Notes: generated by a model not told the origin, from the sequence alone. 64,000 nt of DNA from an uncultured Lachnospiraceae bacterium (GCA_910585075.1 CAJUED010000005.1:69880-133879); one strand, 5' to 3'. Shown: positions 25,491 through 34,107, counted from the first letter of the stretch. Made by a program: numbers and translations.

Positions 25491-26951
25491 ATGATTAAAT
25501 CATCAATAAATCCAATTCTGACATTGGATTATATGATAAACGAAGATGAAAATAAAATTTTTGACCGAAAATCCGCACAATTAAAACCTTCCGATATCGC
25601 TGATGAGATATCTGCATATGCAAATGCAGATGGAGGAACGATAGTATTTGGCATTAGTGATAAAACGCGGCGTTTGGAAGGAATTAATGCTGTTGGTGCG
25701 GAGAAAATTAACAATTTTATTAATGCGCCTATGGACTGTTGCAATCCGACCCCGGAATATCAGGAGGAATTCCTTGATATAGAAAATGTAGACGGACAGG
25801 CAGACAGATTGCTTTTGCTCCATATAAATCCAAGTGTGGACAGAGTTATCAGTACATCAAATGGTTCTGTATTTTTGCGTATTGGTGATCGGAAAAGAGA
25901 ATTAAAAGGTGATGATTTAAGGAAATTGGAGTATAGTAAAGGTTCCAGACACTATGAGGATGAGCTAAATCATGATATTAGAATTACTGACCTGGACGGA
26001 GAACTGATACGACAATACAAGGAAATTCTTGGAAGCCCGGATATCCCTACGGAGCAATTACTTTTTTCAAGGGGATTTTTAAGAGAACAAAATGGAGAAA
26101 AATATTTAACGAATGCGGCCGTATTGCTTTTTGCTAAAAATGTCTATCAATTTTATCCTAATTGCAGAATTCGTTTTATACGCTATGATGGAATATCAGC
26201 TGGTATTGGTACACAAATGAATATTATAAAAGATGCCAATATCGAATATCCGATACTGAAAATAGTAGATGAAGCAAAAAAATTTATTGGGGCACAGTTG
26301 AGAGAGTTTACTTCACTGGATTCGAAAACGGGGATTTTTAAAACGGTAGACGAATATCCGCCATTTGCATGGGCGGAAGGGATTGTAAATGCGGTTGCAC
26401 ATCGTGAATATGCCATGACAGGTAAATATATCAAAGTGACAATGTATGATGATAGGTTAGAAATAGAAAGTCCTGGAAAGCTTCCCAATATCGTGACCGT
26501 TGACAATATAAGAACAACCAATTTTTCAAGAAATCCACGAATGGCTCGTGTGCTGGCTGATTTTGGGATAGTAAAAGAGCTTAATGAAGGAGTCAAACGT
26601 ATCTATGCTGATATGGAGAGTTTTTTCCTTGAAGCACCGGAATATTCGGAACCAAGTGGACAAACGGTAAAACTTGTCTTAAGAAATAATATTGTTGCAA
26701 GAACAACAAGGCAAACTGAATTTGCCGAAAAGAAAATGGTGGAATATTGGGATAAATTAGATACGGTTGAAAGAGATATTGTAATAATTATGGGGAGCAG
26801 AAGCCATATTACTGCAACAGAATTATCGACGATGGTAAATAAGACCAGAAGAACGATCAATAAAAAAATAAACCACTTGTCAGAACTGGGAATTTTAAAA
26901 ATGAATGGAAATAAACATGATCCTGCTTTGACATATTCATTGAATATATAG
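25491..26951 (+). CDS. AlbA_2/Schlafen-type ATP-binding protein with C-terminal winged helix
   Basis: A 486-residue COG2865-type protein, 36 bases after the NACHT gene and probably in its operon (GGGGTGAGGGG before the ATG). Residues 20-55 carry the AlbA_2 signature (IADEISAYANADGGTIVFGI). Residues 280-385 match the HATPase_c_4 region (AWAEGIVNAVAHREY, then TTNFSRNPRMARVLADFG). The end is a winged helix (ITATELSTMVNKTRRTINKKI). Proteins of this type bind nucleic acid and nucleotide and are frequent in defence islands. Here it may act as regulator or partner of the NACHT protein. Base composition is again AT-rich. Confidence 0.85.
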   Translation: MIKSSINPILTLDYMINEDENKIFDRKSAQLKPSDIADEISAYANADGGTIVFGISDKTRRLEGINAVGAEKINNFINAPMDCCNPTPEYQEEFLDIENVDGQADRLLLLHINPSVDRVISTSNGSVFLRIGDRKRELKGDDLRKLEYSKGSRHYEDELNHDIRITDLDGELIRQYKEILGSPDIPTEQLLFSRGFLREQNGEKYLTNAAVLLFAKNVYQFYPNCRIRFIRYDGISAGIGTQMNIIKDANIEYPILKIVDEAKKFIGAQLREFTSLDSKTGIFKTVDEYPPFAWAEGIVNAVAHREYAMTGKYIKVTMYDDRLEIESPGKLPNIVTVDNIRTTNFSRNPRMARVLADFGIVKELNEGVKRIYADMESFFLEAPEYSEPSGQTVKLVLRNNIVARTTRQTEFAEKKMVEYWDKLDTVERDIVIIMGSRSHITATELSTMVNKTRRTINKKINHLSELGILKMNGNKHDPALTYSLNI

Positions 26952-26990
26952 TTCGCAGTAAATTCGCAGTAGTTCGCAGTAGTTCGCAGT
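26952..26990 (+). repeat. Four tandem TTCGCAGT repeats after the AlbA gene
   Basis: TTCGCAGT occurs at 26952, 26963, 26973 and 26983, a period of 10-11 bases, beginning at the stop codon. The spacing of about one helical turn would put all copies on the same DNA face, as in binding-site arrays. It may equally be simple slippage. Confidence 0.6.
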
Positions 26991-27220
26991 TGCATTAGGA
27001 AATAATCGAGACAGGTATTTAGGCCTCTCTTTTTCGTGCAAAAATTGAGAGGAAAGAAATTGAAAAATGATTTAGAATGAAAATAGTCAAGAACGGTGCA
27101 TAAAGCATTTCAGACGGGCTAAGGAAGAACATCGGGAAATATCCTGCAGGCAGGTGTTTTATCTGAGCTTGTGTTGACGTAAACGTAAATATTGCCACAG
27201 GAGGCAGGAAAGGAAGCAAT

Positions 27221-28072
27221 ATGGAATGGATTGAAAGATTAAACAGTGCAATCGATTATATTGAGGAGCATTTGACGGAAGAAATTGATTATGAGCAGCT
27301 CGGCAGAATAGCTTGCTGTTCTACCTTTCATTTTCAGAGAATGTTTGCTTATATGGCGGGGGTTCCTTTATCCGAATATATCCGCAGAAGAAAAATGTCC
27401 CTGGCCGCCGTGGATTTACAGGGAGGCGGGATGAAAATCATTGATGTGGCGGGAAAATATGGATACAGCTCGCCCACTGCCTTTAACAGGGCCTTTCAGT
27501 CCGTCCATGGGGTCGCCCCATCTGTTGTGAAAAACGAAGGGGTATCTGTAAAATCCTTTCCGCCTGTGGCTTTTAAACTGACTGTGAAGGGAGTAGAAGA
27601 AATGGAATACCGGATTGAAACAAAGGATGCCTTCCGCATTGTAGGGGTATCTGTGCCGCTAGACAAAGACATTGAGAAGAACTTTGCAGTGATTCCTTCT
27701 AAATGGCAGGAAATATCCATGAACGGGACGTTGCAGAAGCTGGCGGGAATGATGGATGCGCCGCCCATGGGAGTACTGGGGGTCAGTACCTGTAATGACA
27801 CGGAGCCATGGAGATATTATATTGCGGTATCGTCGTCAGGAGACAGCGGCGGCTTCGAGGAATATACTGTGCCCGGCGCTACCTGGGCGATTTTTGCAGG
27901 GGCGGGGACGAACCAGTCCATACAGGAGCTGGAGCGGCGTATCGTAACGGAGTGGCTGCCTACCTCGGGATATGAATATGGGGATGCCCCTGATATTGAG
28001 GTTTATATAAACCCTGACCCGGAGAATGCGCAGTATGAGGTATGGATACCTGTGGTGAGGAGACAGGCGTAA
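27221..28072 (+). CDS. AraC family regulator with GyrI-like effector domain
   Basis: A 283-residue regulator of the Rob/SoxS-with-GyrI class. The DNA-binding domain is N-terminal (residues 1-105, with IDYEQLGRIACCSTFHFQRMF and KIIDVAGKYGYSSPTAFNRAF). A GyrI-like/BmrR-type small-molecule domain fills residues 125-283 (YRIETKDAFRIVGVSVPL to YEVWIPVVRR). Family members respond to hydrophobic drugs or dyes. AAAGGA stands before the ATG. No obvious target gene is adjacent; a hairpin terminator lies about 150 bases downstream. Confidence 0.9.
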   Translation: MEWIERLNSAIDYIEEHLTEEIDYEQLGRIACCSTFHFQRMFAYMAGVPLSEYIRRRKMSLAAVDLQGGGMKIIDVAGKYGYSSPTAFNRAFQSVHGVAPSVVKNEGVSVKSFPPVAFKLTVKGVEEMEYRIETKDAFRIVGVSVPLDKDIEKNFAVIPSKWQEISMNGTLQKLAGMMDAPPMGVLGVSTCNDTEPWRYYIAVSSSGDSGGFEEYTVPGATWAIFAGAGTNQSIQELERRIVTEWLPTSGYEYGDAPDIEVYINPDPENAQYEVWIPVVRRQA

Positions 28073-28216
28073 GGACAGTTCCAAAATAATGATGACAAAG
28101 ACAGCGTGGCAGTATGACAAAAGCATACGGTGAAAAAATTGTGGAAAATGTCTTTTGATTATCGGCCGAGAAAGAATTATAATATTTATTAGAAATGAAA
28201 TAGTGCAATGAACGAC

Positions 28217-28266
28217 ACATGTAGCGTACGGCGTGTAAATCTGATTACGGTACGGATGCTACATGT
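28217..28266 (+). terminator. Stem-loop, probable terminator of the AraC/GyrI gene
   Basis: ACATGTAGC pairs with GCTACATGT across a 32-base loop that contains a second small GTAC pairing. It is followed by ATTTTAT, a weak U-tract. Confidence 0.5.
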
Positions 28267-28293
28267 ATTTTATGCTGAAGGAAGGCCTTGGGC

Positions 28294-28455
28294 ATGGTTA
28301 TGCAAAGAAAATGGTTCAGGAGGAGGTCGGCCGGACTGGACAGAAATAAAGTACAATACAAAATTCTGAAAGAGATAGAACGGGAAGACGGTTCCATTTT
28401 AATGGAAATAAAGAAGCAGTATAATGCGTCTCCTGTAGGGGAATATTTGAAATAA
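28294..28455 (+). CDS. Possible 53-residue basic protein
   Basis: An ATG frame encodes MVMQRKWFRRRSAGLDRNKV and continues to VGEYLK, 53 residues, Arg/Lys-rich at the N-terminus. The ribosome site is weak (AAGGAAGG about nine bases upstream). A good terminator 15 bases after the stop suggests that something here is transcribed. I do not recognise the product; it may be a gene remnant. Confidence 0.3.
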   Translation: MVMQRKWFRRRSAGLDRNKVQYKILKEIEREDGSILMEIKKQYNASPVGEYLK

Positions 28456-28469
28456 TATTGCTTATGAAT

Positions 28470-28504
28470 AACCTGGATTGCAAAGTAGCAGTCCAGGTTG
28501 TTTT
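28470..28504 (+). terminator. Intrinsic terminator
   Basis: AACCTGGATTGC pairs with GCAGTCCAGGTT (one G-U pair) and runs into TTGTTTTG. It ends whatever is transcribed from the 28.3 kb region and isolates the macrodomain gene. Confidence 0.75.
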
Positions 28505-28637
28505 GTATCCTGTAATTTAAGGGATATATTTCTGATAATTATCGGGTCTGGACATTACAACATAAAAGTGATATATAATGCTGTAAACACTGTAAACAGT
28601 ATAATCATGCCAAAAGGAAAATGGGAAATATAAGGTA

Positions 28638-29483
28638 ATGATGCAGATGGGAGTCAGTTATATGGATCAGGAAGAAAGACTTGATTATTTAGTGGAAAAG
28701 TTTAAAGAGGATTCTGCAAAGTATCGAAATATGGCAGTGCCAGGGAGCCGGGAAGACAGACGGACGATGCTGCGGGCACTTATGAACATCCGTATGCCCG
28801 GGGAGATGAGGGAGGAAGTCCTTCAAATACAGGATGAATATCTGCAGGAGAGAGCAAAGGAAAAGGGTGTGGTGACGCTTTCGGATATACCGACTGTGTC
28901 CGCGGCATTAAAAAGTAGTCATCGGCATGGCGATAAGATATCTATTTGGCAGGGAGATATCACAAGGCTTAAAACCGGAGCAATTGTAAACGCCGCAAAT
29001 TCCCAGATGCTGGGATGCTTTGTACCGATGCATACATGTATAGATAATTGCATCCATACATTTGCAGGGGTGCAGCTTCGCAGTGAATGTAATCGGTATA
29101 TGAACAGAATGCGGAAAAAATACGGGAAGAATTACGAAGAACCTACAGGGGAAGCCTTCTTGACAGATGGATACAATCTTCCGGCCCGGTATGTAATTCA
29201 TACGGTAGGCCCGATTGTGGAAACCAGAGTCAGAGACAGGAACAGGAATGATTTGAGGAAATGTTATGAGAGCATCATGGAATGCTGCGTGGAACATGAT
29301 ATCAGAAGCGTGGCCTTTTGCTGTATATCAACGGGGGTTTTTCATTTCCCAAATGAAGAAGCATCGCAGATTGCGGTGGATACCGTGTCCGAATTTCTGG
29401 ATCATCATGGCCCATTCTTTGACAGGGTAATCTTTAATGTTTATAAGGATTCCGACAAAGAAATTTATGAGGAGCTTTTTTAG
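28638..29483 (+). CDS. Zinc-containing macrodomain protein (protein-ADP-ribose hydrolase)
   Basis: A 281-residue protein with a helical N-terminus (to about residue 95) and a macrodomain (WQGDITRLKTGAIVNAANSQ onward). The catalytic-loop segment GCFVPMHTCIDN supplies Cys127, His132 and Cys134, the zinc ligands that define the Zn-macro class of protein-ADP-ribose hydrolases in Firmicutes and fungi. In streptococci and staphylococci such genes sit with a SirTM sirtuin and lipoylated GcvH-like protein; here the gene is alone. It likely removes ADP-ribose from proteins. Start uncertain: ATG 28662 has a better spaced GGGAG than 28638. Confidence 0.88.
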   Translation: MMQMGVSYMDQEERLDYLVEKFKEDSAKYRNMAVPGSREDRRTMLRALMNIRMPGEMREEVLQIQDEYLQERAKEKGVVTLSDIPTVSAALKSSHRHGDKISIWQGDITRLKTGAIVNAANSQMLGCFVPMHTCIDNCIHTFAGVQLRSECNRYMNRMRKKYGKNYEEPTGEAFLTDGYNLPARYVIHTVGPIVETRVRDRNRNDLRKCYESIMECCVEHDIRSVAFCCISTGVFHFPNEEASQIAVDTVSEFLDHHGPFFDRVIFNVYKDSDKEIYEELF

Positions 29484-29491
29484 TTGCTATA

Positions 29492-29707
29492 ATGAAAAGC
29501 AAGCATAAAAGGCTGTTCATATCCGTGATAAACGATATTTTCGGAAAGGAGCTGGTGAATGTTATGGACGGTACGATAATTGAGACAGAGTCAGAAAAAA
29601 GGATGCAACGGAGAATGCAGCAGGGGCAGGCAAAGATGATTGTTGAAATGGGACAGGAAGAAGGGCAGGGGATTTCCCCTTTCCGGAATGCATATTGCTG
29701 CGCATAG
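29492..29707 (+). pseudogene. Remnant resembling an Rpn/PD-(D/E)XK nuclease gene
   Basis: A 71-residue frame begins MKSKHKRLFISVINDIFGKE and ends with RRMQQGQAKMIVEMGQEEGQ, then unrelated residues. The start resembles the beginning, and the EEG-rich piece resembles the tail, of Rpn-family recombination-promoting nucleases found in many copies in Clostridia. The central catalytic part is missing, so this looks like an internally deleted gene. The family assignment rests on pattern only. Confidence 0.4.
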
Positions 29708-29824
29708 TCCAGGTCATGGCACGGTAGATGCGGTTAAAATCTTCATTGGAACAGTAGAAATATAAAATGTGGGAGGTATCGGTGGGGTAATTGACGTTTC
29801 GGTCAGCTTCTTCATATATTACAA
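29683..29824 (-). pseudogene. Reverse-strand coding fragment of unknown family
   Basis: Read on the reverse strand, this segment encodes an uninterrupted protein-like stretch containing YEEADRNVNYPTDTSHILYF followed by YCSNEDFNRIYRAMTW. It has no start codon in place and merges into the Rpn-like remnant. I cannot name the family. It appears to be debris from a second gene broken at the same site. Confidence 0.3.
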
Positions 29825-29846
29825 GAAAAAGACAATGAGACTGTAA

Positions 29847-31547
29847 ATGACAAATCAGGAAAAAATCATTTCAAATAATTATTACGACATAGTGGCGGAT
29901 TACACCTTACCGGAAAAGCTGTGGGGCTCTCTGCAGGACTTTGTCTATCAGCCGGTGAGCGGGGAAACAGGAATTGTTTACGCCAACCGCAGGGAAGTGA
30001 TTCCCCTGACGGTAAGTGACTTTACTTATCAGGCGATTCCCAAGCTGTACGGTCTGATGCAGCAGGAGTCTTTTGACCCTACCCCCTTAATCCGCAGCGG
30101 AATTACCCTGGTGCAGGGAGGCTCCCTTAACTTGACCGGTAAGGGGGTGGTTATCGGATTTTTGGATACGGGGATACGCTATGATGAGGACGTGTTTAGA
30201 AATCCGGACGGTTCTACACGCATTCTTGGCATCTGGGATCAGAACATACAGACAGGCACGCCTCCCGATGGCATTCTTTATGGAACGGAGTACAAAAAAG
30301 AGGTCATTGACCGGGCCCTGCAGAGCGAAAATCCAAGGGAGATAGTGCCAAGCTATGATGAAAACGGACACGGCACGGCTCTTGCCAGTGTGGCGGCGGG
30401 AAGCAGCCTTGGAAACGGCCTTGACTTTTTGGGTGCGGCGCCACAAGCGGATATCGTGATGGTAAAGCTGAAGGAGGCAAAGCAGTATCTGCGGGAGTTT
30501 TTTCTGGTGCCTGATGATGTACCCGCTTATGCGGAAAGCGACATACTGGTGGCCATTAAATATCTGGAAAGCTATGCCGTATCCCTGCTAAAACCTCTGG
30601 TCATCTGCTTCGGCCTTGGCACAAATATGGGGGATCACAACGGTCACAATCTGTTGGCAGGCTATTTGAATGTGATTGCAACCAAACGCAGCAGAGCGGT
30701 GATGGTGTGCGGCGGAAATGAAGGTAACAGCTCCCACCATTATGAGGGAACTTCCATAGAGGGACTTACGGAAACCATTGACAATGTGGAGATTCGGGTG
30801 GATGGCAACACGAGAGGATTCACGGCGGAGCTTTGGGGAAATGTACCGGCTAAGCATGCCATATCCATACGCACGCCGGGGGGAGAGGTCACTTCCCGGG
30901 TGGATTTCAGGGACCAGAGCAGAAGGGAATTTTCCTTTGTGTTCGAGAGGACAAAGATTGAGGTGGATCATATTCTGGTGGAGCAGAGCTCCGGTGAGGA
31001 ACTGATTTTTTTCAGGTTTATCGACCCCACGCCGGGGGTGTGGACGATTCAGGTCACCATCAGCGGAAATACCACAGGCAGTACCTTTAATCTGTGGCTT
31101 CCATTGACAGACTTTTTGCAAAGCGATACTTATTTCTTAAGGCCCTATCCATACGGGACATTGACTGAACCGGGCAATGCCCGTGAGGTGATCACCACCA
31201 CCACTTACAATGACGAAAACGGAAGCTTCTGGGCCAGCTCCGGACGGGGATATACCAGGATAGGACGCATCAAACCGGATATCTGTTCTCCCGGCGTGAA
31301 TATCAGCACGGTGCTGGGCAGGAGAACAGGCTCCAGCATGGCGGTGGCCCTGGCCTCCGGCGCTGCAGCACAGTTTTTGCAGTGGGCAGTGGTTGAGGGC
31401 AACCGGCCCAGAGTGGAGAGCAGGGAGTTGAAAAACTATCTGATACGGGGGGCCTTCCGGTCACCGGAGGGGGACTACCCAAACCGGGAATTTGGCTACG
31501 GTCGTTTGGACATAGCGGGCACTTTTAACGTGCTGGCCGGTGTATAA
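29847..31547 (+). CDS. Subtilisin-like S8 protease, CspC/CspBA type
   Basis: A 566-residue S8 peptidase of the clostridial Csp group (spore-germination proteases and relatives). The catalytic triad is complete: Asp107 in GFLDTGI, His175 in NGHGTA and Ser497 in GSSMAVA (Gly-Ser-Ser replaces the usual Gly-Thr-Ser). A jellyroll-like insertion between His and Ser (about 300-440, with IRVDGNTRGFTAELWG) is typical of Csp proteins. There is no signal peptide. An N-terminal segment of about 90 residues may act as a prodomain. Whether it acts in germination or in general turnover cannot be told from the window. No strong ribosome site precedes the ATG. Confidence 0.85.
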   Translation: MTNQEKIISNNYYDIVADYTLPEKLWGSLQDFVYQPVSGETGIVYANRREVIPLTVSDFTYQAIPKLYGLMQQESFDPTPLIRSGITLVQGGSLNLTGKGVVIGFLDTGIRYDEDVFRNPDGSTRILGIWDQNIQTGTPPDGILYGTEYKKEVIDRALQSENPREIVPSYDENGHGTALASVAAGSSLGNGLDFLGAAPQADIVMVKLKEAKQYLREFFLVPDDVPAYAESDILVAIKYLESYAVSLLKPLVICFGLGTNMGDHNGHNLLAGYLNVIATKRSRAVMVCGGNEGNSSHHYEGTSIEGLTETIDNVEIRVDGNTRGFTAELWGNVPAKHAISIRTPGGEVTSRVDFRDQSRREFSFVFERTKIEVDHILVEQSSGEELIFFRFIDPTPGVWTIQVTISGNTTGSTFNLWLPLTDFLQSDTYFLRPYPYGTLTEPGNAREVITTTTYNDENGSFWASSGRGYTRIGRIKPDICSPGVNISTVLGRRTGSSMAVALASGAAAQFLQWAVVEGNRPRVESRELKNYLIRGAFRSPEGDYPNREFGYGRLDIAGTFNVLAGV

Positions 31548-31581
31548 AGAAAATCAGCAACAAAAATGGTAGAATATGTAA

Positions 31582-31624
31582 AATGCTTTTTAGGCATGGG
31601 TAAGCTATAAAAACAGAGTATTTG
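31582..31624 (+). repeat. Dispersed repeat family D, copy 1
   Basis: AATGCTTTTTAGGCATGGG followed by TAAGCTATAAAAACAGAG and TATTTG closely matches 46951-46992 (about 35 of 42 bases). Both copies lie upstream of transporter genes. It may be a shared operator, with the copy here overlapping a promoter. Confidence 0.6.
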
Positions 31625-31650
31625 ATATATATCAGGTATATTACTATAAT
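31622..31650 (+). promoter_or_regulatory. Near-consensus sigma-A promoter
   Basis: TTGATA and TATAAT are separated by 17 bases. The base after the -10 box is the first base of the terminator stem below, so a transcript from here would meet a stem-loop at once. It may drive the MATE gene at 31762 with an attenuating leader. Confidence 0.55.
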
Positions 31651-31702
31651 GTAAGTGCAGGGACGGAAGCAGACCGCTTCAAAAACCGCACTTACTTTTT
31701 TT
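31651..31702 (+). terminator. Intrinsic terminator or attenuator before the MATE gene
   Basis: GTAAGTGC pairs with GCACTTAC, with an inner GAAGC/GCTTC stem, followed by seven T residues. It can end the protease transcript. Its position 60 bases before the MATE start and right after a promoter also allows attenuation. Confidence 0.75.
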
Positions 31703-31761
31703 ATAAACCGATTCACATTTGATAATAAGCTGACAGGTTCAAAGCGGAAAGGAATGGTAAA

Positions 31762-33102
31762 ATGAGCGAGAATAAGTTATTTTCCAATCAAGATTTAAAA
31801 AGAATGATTACACCTTTGTTTTTGGAGCAGCTCCTTGTGATGTTTGTGGGGCTTGCGGATACGCTGGTCATCAGTTATGCAGGGGAGGCGGCCGTATCGG
31901 GGGTATCTTTAGTCAATCAGTTTAATACCATATTTATCTATCTGTTTACTGCACTTGCCTCCGGCGGGGCTGTTGTGATCAGCCAGTATATCGGCGGAGG
32001 GAAAAAAGACCATGCGGGGGAATCCGCAAGCCAGCTTTTACTGTTTTCCACTATATTTTCAGTTCTCCTTGGGGCAGCGGTGCTGATCGGCAATGAAGCA
32101 ATGCTGCGTCTGCTGTTTGGAAAAGTGGAGCCGTCTGTCATGGAGGCATGCATTACATACCTGAGAATTTCGGCTTATTCTTATCCGGCACTTGCCATCT
32201 ATAATGCGGGAGCGGCCGTTTACCGAAGCCTTGGCAAAACAAACGTGACCATGTATATATCGGTAGCAGCCAATGTGATAAATGTTATTGGCAATCTGAT
32301 TGGTGTCTTCCTCTTACGGGCAGGCGTAGCGGGGGTGGCATGGCCGTCCTTCATTGCCCGGGTATTTTCAGCAGTAGTCATCACATTTCTCTGTTTCCGA
32401 GAGGAGAACGGGGTAGTGTACCGGAAAAAATGGATTTTGAACCGGAACGGCAGTCTGATGAAAAGTATTTTGAATGTAGCCGTACCAAACGGTATAGAAA
32501 ACGGGATTTTCCAGCTTGTGAAAGTGGCGCTGAGCAGTATCGTGGCGCTGTTCGGCACTTACCAGATTGCCGCAAACGGTGTGGCGCAGAGTATATGGTC
32601 ACTGGCAGCTTTGGCGGGCGTTGCAATGGGGCCTGTATTTATCACCGTGATTGGTCAATGTATGGGAAATGGAAATATCGAAGCGGCGGAACATTATCTC
32701 AGGAAACTTACAAAGCTGACGCTTTTGATTTCAACAGCGTGGAATTTTTTTATCTTTATTCTTACTCCGGCATTTTTACATTTTTACGCACTGGAGCCGG
32801 AAACGAAACGGCTTGTAGTCCTGCTGGTGCTGATTCACAACGTGTTTAATGCTGCGGCATTTCCTTTTTCCGGAGCCCTCAGCAATGGGCTTCGGGCGGC
32901 AGGAGATGTGAAATTTACCATGTATGTTTCCGTAATTTCAACGGTCGCGGTGCGTTTGCTCCTGTCCTATCTTCTGGGAATTACCCTGCAGATGGGTGTG
33001 ATTGGAATTGCCGTTGCCATGGTATGCGACTGGATAGTTCGGGCAGTACTGTTTATATGGAGAGAGAGGAGCGGTAAGTGGAAAGCTTTTCATGTGATTT
33101 AA
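31762..33102 (+). CDS. MATE family efflux transporter
   Basis: A 446-residue polytopic membrane protein with about 12 helices in two homologous halves. The opening (MITPLFLEQLLVMFVGLADT) is the MatE signature, and the second half repeats it (NVAVPNGIENGIFQLVKVALS). Such proteins export drugs or metabolites in exchange for sodium or protons. A LysR gene follows by 100 bases in the same direction and may regulate it. AAAGGA lies nine bases before the ATG. Confidence 0.92.
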   Translation: MSENKLFSNQDLKRMITPLFLEQLLVMFVGLADTLVISYAGEAAVSGVSLVNQFNTIFIYLFTALASGGAVVISQYIGGGKKDHAGESASQLLLFSTIFSVLLGAAVLIGNEAMLRLLFGKVEPSVMEACITYLRISAYSYPALAIYNAGAAVYRSLGKTNVTMYISVAANVINVIGNLIGVFLLRAGVAGVAWPSFIARVFSAVVITFLCFREENGVVYRKKWILNRNGSLMKSILNVAVPNGIENGIFQLVKVALSSIVALFGTYQIAANGVAQSIWSLAALAGVAMGPVFITVIGQCMGNGNIEAAEHYLRKLTKLTLLISTAWNFFIFILTPAFLHFYALEPETKRLVVLLVLIHNVFNAAAFPFSGALSNGLRAAGDVKFTMYVSVISTVAVRLLLSYLLGITLQMGVIGIAVAMVCDWIVRAVLFIWRERSGKWKAFHVI

Positions 33103-33201
33103 AAATGTTCTGTAAAATCCGTTGAAACTTAGGGGACTTTTTTGCTAATATTGTTTTATAAAAGTTCCCTGCATAAAGTTATAAAAACGGAGGATTCCAC
33201 T

Positions 33202-34080
33202 ATGCTCAGACAGATAAAATATTTTCAGGCGGTAGTAAAGCACAATAATTTCTCAGAGGCAGCTTTTGAGTGCAATATTTCACAGTCCGCCATATCTCAG
33301 CAGATACAGGCACTGGAAAGGGATTTGGGCTTTCAGCTGCTGGAACGGAAAAAGCGGAAGTTTGAACTAACGCCTGCCGGAGAATTCTTTTATAAAAAAA
33401 GCCTTGTGCTGACTGCCGATTATGAGCAGATTGTCCGGGAGGCCGCAAGGCTTGCAGGCGGGGAACAGGAATGTTTAAAGGTTGGATTCCTGCGCTGCTA
33501 CGGCGGACAGGAATTCCACCTTGCCCTGGAGGAATTTACGGAAAAATACCCCGATATTCCGGTGAAAGTTTTTTACGGCAACCATGACGAGCTGTATCAC
33601 ATGCTTTTAAAAGGCGAGGTGGACCTGGCGCTTAATGACCAGCGCAGGGCATTTTCCGATGAATTTATGAACGTGCTCCTTGCGTCCTCTGTGATGCATA
33701 TAGAGATTGCCGGCAGGAATCCGATATCCTCTTTAGATAAAGTTGCCGTGCAGGAATTAAAAAATATTCCGTGCATCATTGTGTCCTCGGAAGCGGAAAA
33801 AGAGACGGAAGCTGAGTTCTACCATACAATTATCGGTCTGCAGGGGGAAAAGCTGTTTGCCGAAAACATGGAAGAAGCGCGGCTGCTTGTTATCAGCGGA
33901 AAAGGATTTATGCCAAGCCTGGGGACGCCTATGGAAGGCAGCCTGGCAAATATTGTGAGGATTCCATTATATCGCGGCGACGAGCCTATCAGGCGGAATT
34001 ATTGCGCTTTTTGGTTAAAAGAAAAAGCAAAGAAAATATCGGAGGAGTTTGCGGAAATTTTGCAACATAAGTTTGAATGA
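33202..34080 (+). CDS. LysR family transcriptional regulator
   Basis: A 292-residue LysR protein. ATG 33202 is chosen for the GGAGG nine bases upstream; an in-frame upstream start at 33142 lacks one. The N-terminal winged helix-turn-helix is clear (MLRQIKYFQAVVKHNNFSEA, then SQSAISQQIQALERDLGFQL). The effector-binding domain covers residues 90-290 (VGFLRCYGGQEFHLALEEF). It follows the MATE gene and is the natural candidate to bind the family-D repeat or the promoter at 31622. Confidence 0.92.
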   Translation: MLRQIKYFQAVVKHNNFSEAAFECNISQSAISQQIQALERDLGFQLLERKKRKFELTPAGEFFYKKSLVLTADYEQIVREAARLAGGEQECLKVGFLRCYGGQEFHLALEEFTEKYPDIPVKVFYGNHDELYHMLLKGEVDLALNDQRRAFSDEFMNVLLASSVMHIEIAGRNPISSLDKVAVQELKNIPCIIVSSEAEKETEAEFYHTIIGLQGEKLFAENMEEARLLVISGKGFMPSLGTPMEGSLANIVRIPLYRGDEPIRRNYCAFWLKEKAKKISEEFAEILQHKFE

Positions 34081-34107
34081 AGATTAAAGCTTTGCGTGGA
34101 GGCCGGG

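Noticed and set aside
30588..31121. A 177-codon reverse-strand frame
   Set aside because: Lies wholly inside the Csp-type protease gene, whose catalytic motifs flank it.
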